DNA of 64,000 bases from Mesorhizobium australicum WSM2073 (GTDB lineage Bacteria > Pseudomonadota > Alphaproteobacteria > Rhizobiales > Rhizobiaceae), in NCBI RefSeq assembly GCF_000230995.2, contig NC_019973.1, positions 3,920,001 to 3,984,000 on the forward strand, read 5' to 3'. The position numbers were made by a program, and so were the translations under genes. The notes beneath the pieces were generated by a model. That model saw only the letters and a program-made list of their open reading frames with translations. It was not told where the DNA came from and did not search any database. This document shows positions 50,776 to 59,600 of the stretch, in pieces (the first letter of the stretch is position 1; every line of letters starts with the position of its first letter).

Positions 50776-51729
50776 GACGAGCGATCCCTGGTAAACGAGA
50801 CCCGGCACACGATCCCGGGCAAGCAGCAGCGGGCCGTCGAGGTCGACGAAATCCGCTCCTTGCGCCAGCAGCACCGCCGGCGCCATTGCCAGCGACGTGC
50901 CGACCATGCAGCCGACCATGATGCCGAAACCCAGCTCACGGGCGCGGTCGCGCAAGGTGAGCGCCGCTGTCAGCCCGCCGGACTTGTCGAGCTTGATGTT
51001 GACGGCGTCGTAGAGGCCGACAAGCGCCTCGAGGTTTCCTGCTTCATGGACGCTCTCGTCAGCGCAGATCGGCACCGGATGGGCTATGTGGCGCAGGATG
51101 CCGTCACGGCCCGCCGGCAGCGGCTGCTCGATCAGCGCGATGTCTTGCTTCGCGGCAAAAGCCAGATTCGCGACGATGTTGTCGTCGGTCCAGCCTTCAT
51201 TCGCATCGAGGATCAATCGGCTCCCGGGCGCCGCCTGCCTCACCGCCTGGATGCGGGCGGCGTCGTTGTCGCCGCCGATCTTGACCTTCAGCAGCGGCCT
51301 GCCGGCATTGGCGCGGGCCTGCGCCGCCATCGCCTCCGGTTCGCCGAGCGACAGCGTGTAGGCGGTTTCGAGCTGATGCAAAGGGGCCGGCCAGATTGCG
51401 TTCGCCCCCGGATTGCCGCTGATCTTGGCTTCAAGGTCCCACAGGGCACAGTCTATGGCGTTACGCGCCGCTCCGGCAGGCATTGCGTCGAGCAGGGCGG
51501 CACGGTCCATTCCGCCGGCGATCCGGTCGCGCATCGCCGCGATCGCGCCGCTCACGCCGTCCATGGTCTCGCCATAGCGCTTGTAGGGAACGCATTCGCC
51601 GCGACCGGCATGGCCGTTGTCGCTGATCGTGCAGGTGATGACCTCGGCCTCAGTCTTGGAGCCGCGCGAAATGGTGAAGGTCCCGGCGATGGGAAAACGT
51701 TCGGCCTCGACCGAAATGACACGCGCCAT
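50746..51729 (-). CDS. Enolase-superfamily racemase/epimerase (dipeptide epimerase or DgcA type)
   Basis: 327 residues. Muconate-lactonising-enzyme fold: catalytic Lys in LLKVKIGG, metal ligands in LILDANEGW, ALIEQPLP and CADESVH, and the second Lys in VNIKLDKSGGL; the 8-strand end is MVGCMVGTSLAM. This is the L-Ala-D/L-Glu epimerase/N-acetyl-D-Glu racemase group. DgcA usually sits beside dgcN, which is not seen here, so the exact reaction is open. Confidence 0.85.
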   Translation of the reverse strand: MARVISVEAERFPIAGTFTISRGSKTEAEVITCTISDNGHAGRGECVPYKRYGETMDGVSGAIAAMRDRIAGGMDRAALLDAMPAGAARNAIDCALWDLEAKISGNPGANAIWPAPLHQLETAYTLSLGEPEAMAAQARANAGRPLLKVKIGGDNDAARIQAVRQAAPGSRLILDANEGWTDDNIVANLAFAAKQDIALIEQPLPAGRDGILRHIAHPVPICADESVHEAGNLEALVGLYDAVNIKLDKSGGLTAALTLRDRARELGFGIMVGCMVGTSLAMAPAVLLAQGADFVDLDGPLLLARDRVPGLVYQGSLVSPPDRALWG

Positions 51730-51806
51730 ATTTTTCTGCTCCGGCTATGCGAGAAGGGTTGTCGGCAAATCGACAAGGTCGGACCCATCAGGCTAAACAG
51801 GACGCC

Positions 51807-52994
51807 ATGTTGACCATCGGCAAACGCGACGCAAGCGGCACGACCGCCTCGGGGGCTGACCACGACCCGCGCGTCGCGGTCGGCGAGGAGGATGGGGTCC
51901 TCGGCTGTGCGTTCTCCGGGATCTGGACGACGCGGACGGTGGCGCTGATCGACGCCGAGATGCGCAAGATCGAGAAACGAAGCGGTTTCAAGATGTTGGC
52001 GCTCGATCTTTCGAAAATCGAGAAGATCGACACCGCCGGCGCCTGGCTGATCGACCGGCTGGTGAGCGTTTTCGAGAAGAAGAATGTCGAGGTAAGGCTG
52101 CAAGGCCAAAGTGACGTCGCTTCCATCCTGCTCGAAGCGGTGAGCGAGGCCGTCCGGCGCGAACCCGAAGCCGGACCGGCGGGACCGCCCAACATTGTCA
52201 TTCGGGCATTGGAGGCGGTGGGCCGGCGCGTCTACGAGATGCGCGACGATTTCCTTGCCTCGATGAACATATTGGGCGCCACCATCCGCGGCGCGCAGAT
52301 GAAGCTCGGCCGTGGCCATGCCGTGAATCCGGCGGCGATCTTCAACCAGATCGATCGCATGGGCGTCGGCGCTATCCCCGTGGTGGTGCTGATGTCGGCG
52401 ATCGTTGGTGCCATCGTCGCCCAGCAGGGTGCCTATCAGCTCAGCTATTTCGGCGCCGACATCTTCGTCGTCGACCTGGTCGGCGTGCTGATCCTGCGCG
52501 AACTCGGCGTGCTGATGACGGCAATCATGATCGCCGGACGCTCCGGCAGCGCGATCACCGCCGAAATCGGCTCGATGAAGATGCGCGAGGAGGTCGACGC
52601 GCTGAAGGTCATCGGCCTCAATCCGATCGGCGTCCTGGTCTTTCCACGTCTGGTTGCCCTGGTGATCGCCTTGCCCTGTCTGACGATCATCGCTAATTTC
52701 GCCGCGCTCGGCGGCGGCATTGTCGCGGCCTGGCTCTACTCCGATATCCCCCCCGCTGCCTTCATCGACCGGTTGCGTGTCGCAATCGATCTCAGCACGA
52801 TTTTCGCCGGGCTGATCAAGGCGCCGTTCATGGCCATGATCATCGGCACGATCGCTTCAGTCGAGGGCATGAAGGTCGGCGGCAGTGCCGAATCGCTCGG
52901 GCAGCACGTGACCGCTTCGGTGGTGAAGTCGATCTTCGTCGTCATCATTCTCGACGGACTTTTCGCCATGTTCTACGCAGCGATCCAGTTCTAG
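51807..52994 (+). CDS. mlaE: MlaE-type lipid ABC permease with N-terminal STAS domain
   Basis: 395 residues. Residues about 20-120 form a STAS-like domain (VLGCAFSGIWTTRTVALID, LDLSKIEKIDTAGAWLI), the role played by separate MlaB in E. coli. The rest is the MlaE permease with five to six helices, including VLILRELGVLMTAIMIAGRS and AEIGSMKMREEVDALKVIG. First gene of the four-gene lipid transport operon; ATG 51807. Confidence 0.9.
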   Translation: MLTIGKRDASGTTASGADHDPRVAVGEEDGVLGCAFSGIWTTRTVALIDAEMRKIEKRSGFKMLALDLSKIEKIDTAGAWLIDRLVSVFEKKNVEVRLQGQSDVASILLEAVSEAVRREPEAGPAGPPNIVIRALEAVGRRVYEMRDDFLASMNILGATIRGAQMKLGRGHAVNPAAIFNQIDRMGVGAIPVVVLMSAIVGAIVAQQGAYQLSYFGADIFVVDLVGVLILRELGVLMTAIMIAGRSGSAITAEIGSMKMREEVDALKVIGLNPIGVLVFPRLVALVIALPCLTIIANFAALGGGIVAAWLYSDIPPAAFIDRLRVAIDLSTIFAGLIKAPFMAMIIGTIASVEGMKVGGSAESLGQHVTASVVKSIFVVIILDGLFAMFYAAIQF

Positions 52995-52998
52995 TAAC

Positions 52999-53808
52999 AT
53001 GGCAAAGGGAAACGGAATCACGACTGAGGCGCCGCACGAGAGCGAAATCGTGCTTTCGGTGCACGACGTCACCGTTGCCATCGACGACAAGCTGATCCTC
53101 GACAAACTGTCGCTCGACATCAAGCGCGGCGAGATACTGGGGTTCGTCGGTGCCTCGGGCGCCGGCAAGTCCGTGCTGTTGCGAACCATTCTCGGACTGA
53201 TGCCCAAGCAGTCGGGAACAATCAAACTGTTTGGCGTCGACGTCGACAAGGCAAGCGATCTCGAGCGGCTGCGCATCGACATGCGTCTTGGCGTTCTGTT
53301 CCAGCATGGGGCGCTGTTTTCGGCGCTGACCGTGATGGAGAACGTGCAGGTGCCGATGCGCGAATATCTCGATCTGCCAAGAAAGCTGATGGACGAGTTG
53401 GCGCTGCTGAAAATCGAGCTGGTCGGACTGCCGCCGGATGCGGCGCAGAAGTTTCCCTCCGAACTCTCCGGCGGCATGATCAAGCGCGCGGCACTTGCCC
53501 GCGCCCTGGCGCTCGACCCCGACATCGTTTTTCTCGACGAGCCGACGTCCGGCCTCGATCCGATCAGCGCGGCCGAGTTCGACGAACTGGTCGTCAAGCT
53601 GCGCGACACCATGGACCTGACCGTCTATATGGTGACCCACGACCTCGACACGCTGTTTACCGCCTGCGACCACGTGGCGGTGCTCGGCAAGAAAAAGGTG
53701 CTGGTCGAAGGCACGATCGACGACATGCTGAAGAGCGAGGAGCCGTGGGTAAAATCCTATTTCCGCGGAAAACGCGCACGGCAACTTGATCTTGCCGCAC
53801 GTGCATAG
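52999..53808 (+). CDS. mlaF: MlaF-type lipid ABC transporter ATPase
   Basis: 269 residues. Walker A GFVGASGAGKSVLLRTI, Q-loop VLFQHGALFSALTV, signature FPSELSGGMIKRAALARAL, Walker B DIVFLDEPTSGLDP, H-loop MVTHDLDTLF. It starts 4 bp after mlaE. Powers phospholipid movement between inner membrane and periplasmic MCE ring. Confidence 0.92.
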   Translation: MAKGNGITTEAPHESEIVLSVHDVTVAIDDKLILDKLSLDIKRGEILGFVGASGAGKSVLLRTILGLMPKQSGTIKLFGVDVDKASDLERLRIDMRLGVLFQHGALFSALTVMENVQVPMREYLDLPRKLMDELALLKIELVGLPPDAAQKFPSELSGGMIKRAALARALALDPDIVFLDEPTSGLDPISAAEFDELVVKLRDTMDLTVYMVTHDLDTLFTACDHVAVLGKKKVLVEGTIDDMLKSEEPWVKSYFRGKRARQLDLAARA

Positions 53809-53822
53809 CCATAAGTGAAGCA

Positions 53823-55196
53823 ATGGAAACCAGAGCCAACTACGTCATTGTCGGCATTTTCACGCTGGTTGCGATCCTGGCGGCGTTCGCCTTCGTCTAT
53901 TGGACGGCGGCGATCGGCGACAGGGGCGAGACGACGCTGCTGCGGGTGCGCATTCCGGGCTCGGCCTCTGGTCTCGGCCGCGGCAGCTTCGTGCTGTTCA
54001 ACGGCGTCAAGGTCGGCGACGTCAAGCGCGTCTACATCGACGTCGACAATCCGACTGTCGCCATCGCCGACACCGAGATCGACCGGATGACGCCGATCAC
54101 CAAGTCGACGCAGGCCGATATCGGCCTCGCCGGCCTCACCGGGCAGGCCAATATCGAACTCAAGGGCGCCGACCCCAAGGAAGTCAAGCTGCTCGACCAG
54201 GCCGAGAAGGAAGGCAAGGTCGCCGAGATCGTCGCCAATCCTTCTGCCGTGACCAATCTGCTGCAGACGGCGCAAAACATCTTCACCCGTGCCGACAAGG
54301 TGCTGACGGAGTTGGAAGGCTTCACCAAGGATGTGCGAGGGCCGCTGACGCAGACCGTCCAGAACGTCCAGACGTTTTCCGACGCATTGGCCAGGAATTC
54401 CGACGGGATCGACAAATTCCTGTCCGCCGTCAGCGCGCTGTCCGATGAGCTGAAAGGCGTTTCAGGCAAGCTCGACGGCACGTTGAAGGCAGCGGAAGGC
54501 CTGCTGAATGCCGTCGACAAGGACAAGATCAAGAGCATCGTTGCCAATGTCGATGCGGTGACGGGGAACCTCAAGGAAACCTCGCAGCAGCTGGACGGTG
54601 TGATCAGGAATGTCGATACGGCGGTGGGATCGGTCAACGATTTCGCCAAGCAGACGCAAGGCACGCTGGCCAAGGTCGATGGCGTGCTCGACGGCATCGA
54701 TCCGGCGCAGGTGCGCCAAGCGCTCGCCAACATCCAGAAGGCCAGCGACAGCGCCAACAAGGCGGCTGCCGATATCGCGGAGGTGACCGGCAAGATCGCC
54801 AATCGGGCTGACGACATCGACCAGACGATCAAGGACGCCAGGCAGCTGGCGCAACGGCTCAACGACGCCTCTGTGCGGGTCGACGGCATTCTCGCCAAGG
54901 TCGACAAGCTGCTCGGCTCGGGCCAGGCCGACGGCGTGATGGCCGACGCCAGGGATACGCTGAAATCGTTCAAGCAGGTCGCCGATACGCTGAATGCCCG
55001 GCTTGGGGTCATCACCGACAATCTGGCGCGCTTCTCGGGCCAGGGACTGCAGAATGTCGAGGCGCTGGTGCAGGATAGCCGCCGCTCGATCAACCGCATC
55101 GAGGAGGCGGTGACCGATCTCAGCCGCAATCCGCAGCGCATCCTTTCGGGCGGCGACGGCGAGGTTCGGCAGTTCGACGGCAGGGCGCGGCGTTGA
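53823..55196 (+). CDS. mlaD: MCE-domain protein (MlaD-like) with long C-terminal helical region
   Basis: 457 residues. One N-terminal membrane anchor (VIVGIFTLVAILAAFAFVY), one MCE domain (about 38-120, FNGVKVGDVKRVYID and LAGLTGQANIELKG), then about 300 residues of amphipathic helix (TLKAAEGLLNAVDKDKIKSI, NRADDIDQTIKDARQLAQRL). E. coli MlaD is about 183 residues, so the long tail is a clear difference and may form a tube across the periplasm as in PqiB-type proteins. Confidence 0.9.
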   Translation: METRANYVIVGIFTLVAILAAFAFVYWTAAIGDRGETTLLRVRIPGSASGLGRGSFVLFNGVKVGDVKRVYIDVDNPTVAIADTEIDRMTPITKSTQADIGLAGLTGQANIELKGADPKEVKLLDQAEKEGKVAEIVANPSAVTNLLQTAQNIFTRADKVLTELEGFTKDVRGPLTQTVQNVQTFSDALARNSDGIDKFLSAVSALSDELKGVSGKLDGTLKAAEGLLNAVDKDKIKSIVANVDAVTGNLKETSQQLDGVIRNVDTAVGSVNDFAKQTQGTLAKVDGVLDGIDPAQVRQALANIQKASDSANKAAADIAEVTGKIANRADDIDQTIKDARQLAQRLNDASVRVDGILAKVDKLLGSGQADGVMADARDTLKSFKQVADTLNARLGVITDNLARFSGQGLQNVEALVQDSRRSINRIEEAVTDLSRNPQRILSGGDGEVRQFDGRARR

Positions 55197-55275
55197 CTTC
55201 GGCATCGGCCCGCCGCAAGAACAGTGCTCGTGAATGCGGGTTGATCTTGCGATCAGGGGATAACGGGGATCACGC

Positions 55276-55884
55276 GTGAGATTGAGTAGGCTTGGAACGG
55301 GCGGGTTGAAATCGGCTGCGGTGCTGCTTGTCCTGGCGGTTGCCGGCTGCGCGGCGCTCGGCGGCAAGCCGGCACCGCTCGACACGTTCGAATTGTCGGC
55401 GCCGTCGGTCGACGCGCATGGCCATAGCCGCAAGCAAATCCTGATCGCCCAGCCTTCGGCGCTGAAGGCACTGGACAGCCAGAACATCGTCATCAAACCC
55501 TCCGATGGCTCGATCCAGTATCTGAAAGGGGCGCAATGGGCCGACCGCCTGCCGCTGATCGTGCAGGCGCGGCTGGCCGAGACGTTCCAGCGCTCGGGCA
55601 GCTTTGCCGGCGTCGGCAAGCCGGGCGAGGGGCTGGCGATCGACTATCAGGTGATCGTCGAGGTTCGCTCCTTCGAAGTGCGCGTCAATGGCGGCGAACA
55701 TGCCGAGGTCAACCTGTTCGTGCGCTTGCTCAACGACCGCAACGGCGAAGTGAAGGCTTCCAAGAGCTTCACCGCATCGGCACCCGTTTCGGGCAGCGGC
55801 AACCCGGCCTATGTCGGCGCGCTCGACGCGGCCTTCGGCGATGCGGCCAAGCAGGTCGTTCGCTGGACCGATTCGGTGGTCTGA
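55276..55884 (+). CDS. ABC-type transport auxiliary lipoprotein (PqiC/ABC_trans_aux)
   Basis: 202 residues from GTG 55276. Signal peptide with lipobox VAGC (Cys25). The domain matches the ABC_trans_aux family: QWADRLPLIVQARLAETFQR, DYQVIVEVRSFEV, and DAAFGDAAKQVVRW near the end. Likely the outer-membrane partner of the MlaEFD-like importer. Last gene of the operon, 79 bp after mlaD. Confidence 0.87.
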   Translation: MRLSRLGTGGLKSAAVLLVLAVAGCAALGGKPAPLDTFELSAPSVDAHGHSRKQILIAQPSALKALDSQNIVIKPSDGSIQYLKGAQWADRLPLIVQARLAETFQRSGSFAGVGKPGEGLAIDYQVIVEVRSFEVRVNGGEHAEVNLFVRLLNDRNGEVKASKSFTASAPVSGSGNPAYVGALDAAFGDAAKQVVRWTDSVV

Positions 55885-55920
55885 CCGCCAGGCGCGCGGG
55901 GTTCCGCCAACGCTTCCGGG

Positions 55921-56535
55921 TTACGGACGGTCGAAGGTCTCCGGCCGCAGCTTTCCAGTCTTCATCAGGTGCTGCAGGGTGTAGGTCAAGGACAGCGCAT
56001 CGTCGAGCGCGTCATGCCTCTGCAGTGGCGGGTGTTCGACGCCGTAAAAATCCGCAAGCTTGTTGCTCGGTGTCCTTGCCAGGTCCTCGATCGGCATGCC
56101 GGCCGCGATCAGCAGCTTGACCGCATTGTCGAACCGGGTGGCCGGGATAGGCGGCCTGATGCCCGCGACATAGCAACTGATGGCGATCATGTTCAGTTCG
56201 TCCTTGCCCCAGGACCAGAACCGGGCCCCATCGGAGAAACGATCGACGCCCGCAAGAGCATCTTCCAGCACGACGCCCTCGGCCTCGATGATTTCTTCGG
56301 TGATGCCGGTCAGTCCAGTGAAGAACGGATCGAGCGTGTACCGCTCGCCAAACCGGTCGACCGATCTAATATAGGCCTTGTGCGTGCCCAGCACGGGGAA
56401 GTCACCTTCGAGGCCGAACCTTGCCGCGCCGATCTGCGCGATGATCGGATCGGGATCGTGGGCCGTGCACCAGTATCGGCGTTGTGATCCGTCAAGGCAG
56501 AGAAACTCGCAGTCGAAGATGATTGCCGTCTTCAC
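55921..56535 (-). CDS. DEDD-family 3'-5' exonuclease
   Basis: About 204 residues from GTG 56535. Exonuclease motifs: FDCEFLCLDG (DxE, Exo I), WGKDELNMIA (Exo II), and HDALDDALSLTYTLQ (Exo III, DEDDh type). Similar to the small epsilon-like or KapD-type nucleases; the role in DNA or RNA turnover is unknown. The ORF continues upstream to a TTG at 56568, but those codons are weak. Confidence 0.75.
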   Translation of the reverse strand: MKTAIIFDCEFLCLDGSQRRYWCTAHDPDPIIAQIGAARFGLEGDFPVLGTHKAYIRSVDRFGERYTLDPFFTGLTGITEEIIEAEGVVLEDALAGVDRFSDGARFWSWGKDELNMIAISCYVAGIRPPIPATRFDNAVKLLIAAGMPIEDLARTPSNKLADFYGVEHPPLQRHDALDDALSLTYTLQHLMKTGKLRPETFDRP

Positions 56536-56605
56536 AACCCAGGATCCGATTCCGGAAAGCAAGATCAAACCCGGATGCGTCTCCGGGTGGCGAAGTCAGT
56601 TCGTT

Positions 56606-56640
56606 CAAGAAAAAAGGCGGGAGACAATCCCCCGCCTTTT
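56606..56640 (-). terminator. Rho-independent terminator of the giant polar-growth gene
   Basis: 10-bp stem AAAAGGCGGG / CCCGCCTTTT (56612-56621, 56631-56640) with a 9-base loop, ending about 22 bp after the giant gene. Read on the minus strand it continues as a run of T to 56606. Confidence 0.88.
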
Positions 56641-56661
56641 CGTTTTTGGCTTGTCGACCGC

Positions 56662-59600
56662 CTAATGCAGGCGGCCGCTGGCATGGGCCAGCATGGTGTA
56701 GACCTTGCCGGTGTCCGACGTGAGATAGGTCTGCGCCATGATGTTGTCGCGGTCGTTGCGCGAGACATCCTTGAGCAGCTTCTCGAAATCGTCGCAATAG
56801 CGGTCGACGGCGGTGCGGAATTCGGCCTCCGCCTGGTACTTGCGGCGGATTTCATCGAACGTCTGCTGGCCCTTGAGCGTGTAGAGCCTGCGCGTGAACA
56901 CGTCACGCTCGCCACGCCGGTAGCGGTTCCACAGCTCGATCGAGGCATCGTGGTCGATGGCCCGCGCGATATCGACGGACAGCGAGTTCAGCGATTCCAC
57001 GACATGTGCCGGCGAACGCTGGGCAGGGGCCGCGCGCGGGGCTTCCGCTGGCGCCTGGGAAGCCGCCGGCCTGAGCTCGGCATCGTTCGACGCGGCGGTC
57101 AAGAGATCGCGCACCCAGCCGCCTTGCGGCGCGCGGGCAGTGGCGTCGGTGGCACGCTGGCGCGGTGCTGCCTCAGCCGGGCGATCCAGATCGAGCGTGC
57201 CGCGCAGTCCCGCGCCGCCCAGTGGCGCCTGTGGCGGGCGCAGGTCCGCCTGCGGTGCCGGGGCGCGACGGGGTGGCTCGGCGGCGCGTGCCGCCGGTGC
57301 CTGCGGCGCAGGGCGCAAGGGCCGCGGTTCTGAAGTGTCGCCGCCACGACCGGACTTCGCCACGATGTCCGAAAGCTCCTTCAAGGCGTTGATCTGCTCG
57401 GAAACCGCGCGGCGGATGGCCGATGTCGACTCCTTTGCCTCTTCCGGCATCTCGATGACGCCCTTCTTGAGCTCGGCGCGGGTGAGGTCGAGCTCGCTCT
57501 TGATCGAGCCCGCGGTGCGCCGCATCTCCTCGGTCGCATCGGCGAAGCGCTTGGTTGCCGAATCGACGACGTCGGTGATGGCGTTGCGGATCTTGTCGGC
57601 GGACTCCATTGTCTTGCCCTCGGCGTTCTGCAGGGTCTGGCCGACGAGATTTTCGAACGAGCGCATGACCCTTTCGAGATCTTCCGACTTCTTGACCAGG
57701 CCGACGGCGAGGTCCTCAAGTGAGGACTGCCTTTCCAGCGTGTGTTCGAGGTTGCTCTGGGCCGAGCTCAACAGGTCCGAGGCGCTGGCCAGCAAGCGGC
57801 TGTGTTCATCGAACTTGGTGGCGATCGAGGCGACTTCGCGCAAGGTCGACGACGACAGTTCCGTCAGCCTCGTCGTGTTCGAATCGACCAGACGCGCCGA
57901 GCTGGCAAAGGTCTGCGCCGCCTTTTCGGTGGTCGCCGCGAAGCTTTGCGTGCTGCCGGTCAGACGTTCGTCGACCTCGCCGAGGTTGACCGCGGCCTGC
58001 TCGATCAGCTGACCGAGCTGCGAGCTGGACTCGGTCATGCGGCCGATCAGATCGGCGACGCTGTCGGACAGCGACGAGCGGGCGCCTTCGACCGCCGACA
58101 AGGTCTCGGCGGTGCGGCTGGCCAGTGCGTTGACCAGGGCTGCATTCTCGCTGCGCAGCTTCTCGGTCGCGCGTTCGGTGACCTCTTCCATACTCTTTTG
58201 CAGTTCCGAGCCGCCCTGGGCGAAGCGCTCGACCAAAGGCCGCGCGGTTTCGTCGAGGATCTTCGACATCTCGGCCGACCGCGCTGCGAGCATGGTGTTG
58301 AGCTCGCGGGTGTTGGCGCCGATCGTCTTGGCCGCGTCATTGGTGCTCTGGCCGATATGTTGTCCGACCGCGGTGAAGGTTTCCGCGATCACATTGGCAC
58401 GCGATACGAGTTGTGCCTCGGCACTCGACACCTGCTCATTGAGCTTCTGGCCCATCGTCTCGGTGGTGTAGGCGAGCCGGTTTTCGACCCCAGCGATCTG
58501 TTCTTCGACACGGGCGGCCGCTGCCGCCGCGCTCGATGCAAGACGCTCGTCGGCGCCGGCAAGCGCCTGCTCGATTTCGCGGGCGTGCACGGCCAGCTCC
58601 TGGCCGGTCTGGCGGGCGCGATCGGCGACCCGCTGCTCGGTGCTTGCAAAGGCGCCGACAATGGTCTGCGCATGCTCGCCGATCGTCGAGGTGCTGTCGG
58701 CGATGCGCGAAACCAGGCGCTGGTCGGCGTCGTCGAAGATGCGGGCGATTTCGGATGCCCGGCTGGACAGCGCGTCCGAACCCTCGGCGATGCGCGAGAC
58801 CAAATGCTGGTCGGCGGCATCGAAGATACGACCGAGGTCCGACGCGCGGGCGGCGAGCGCCTCGGCGGATTCGCCGATGCGCATGCCGAGCCGCTGGTCG
58901 GCGCTTTCGAAGTTCCGCAGGATGTCGCCGGCGCGGGCGGCCAGCGACTGCGCCGTTTCCACGGCACGGGCGACCAGCTTCTGGTCGGCCGCGTCGAACG
59001 TGCCGGCAATCTCGCTTGCGCGGGCGGCCAGCTGATCGGCGGTTTCCTGGGCGCGGGCGGCAAGCTTCTGGTCGGCCATGTCGAAGGTGCCGGCGATCTC
59101 GCCGGCGCGGGCAGCGAGTTGATCGGCGGTTTCGTGGGCACGGGCCAGCAGCGAGCTGGAGGTGTCATCGGCGCGGGCGAGCAGGGCGTTCGACGTATCC
59201 TCCGCACGGGCGTGGAGGCGACGATCGGCCTCCTCGAAGGTGCGGGCGATGTCTTCGGCCCGGGCCAGCAGGGCGGCGGACGTCTGCTCGGCGCGCTCGG
59301 CGATCTTGCGATCGGCGTCGCTGAAAGCCGCACCGGCCTGTTCGTGCAGCGTGCTGGTGACTTCCAACACCTTTTCGCGCAATGCGCCGGCGACGAAGAC
59401 AGCGCTCTTCTCGAGCACGTTGCGGACGTTGTCGACACCAGTCGAGAGCGCGCGCTCCATGGTGCCGGCGCGTTCCTCGATGATGCCGGTCTGGCGGCTG
59501 AACGCCTGCTCGATCTTGTCGACATCGGCGGCGATCGCGGCGGAAATGTCCGTGCTCCTGGCCGCGATCTGGTCGATGTGGCCGGACAGCGAACGATCGA

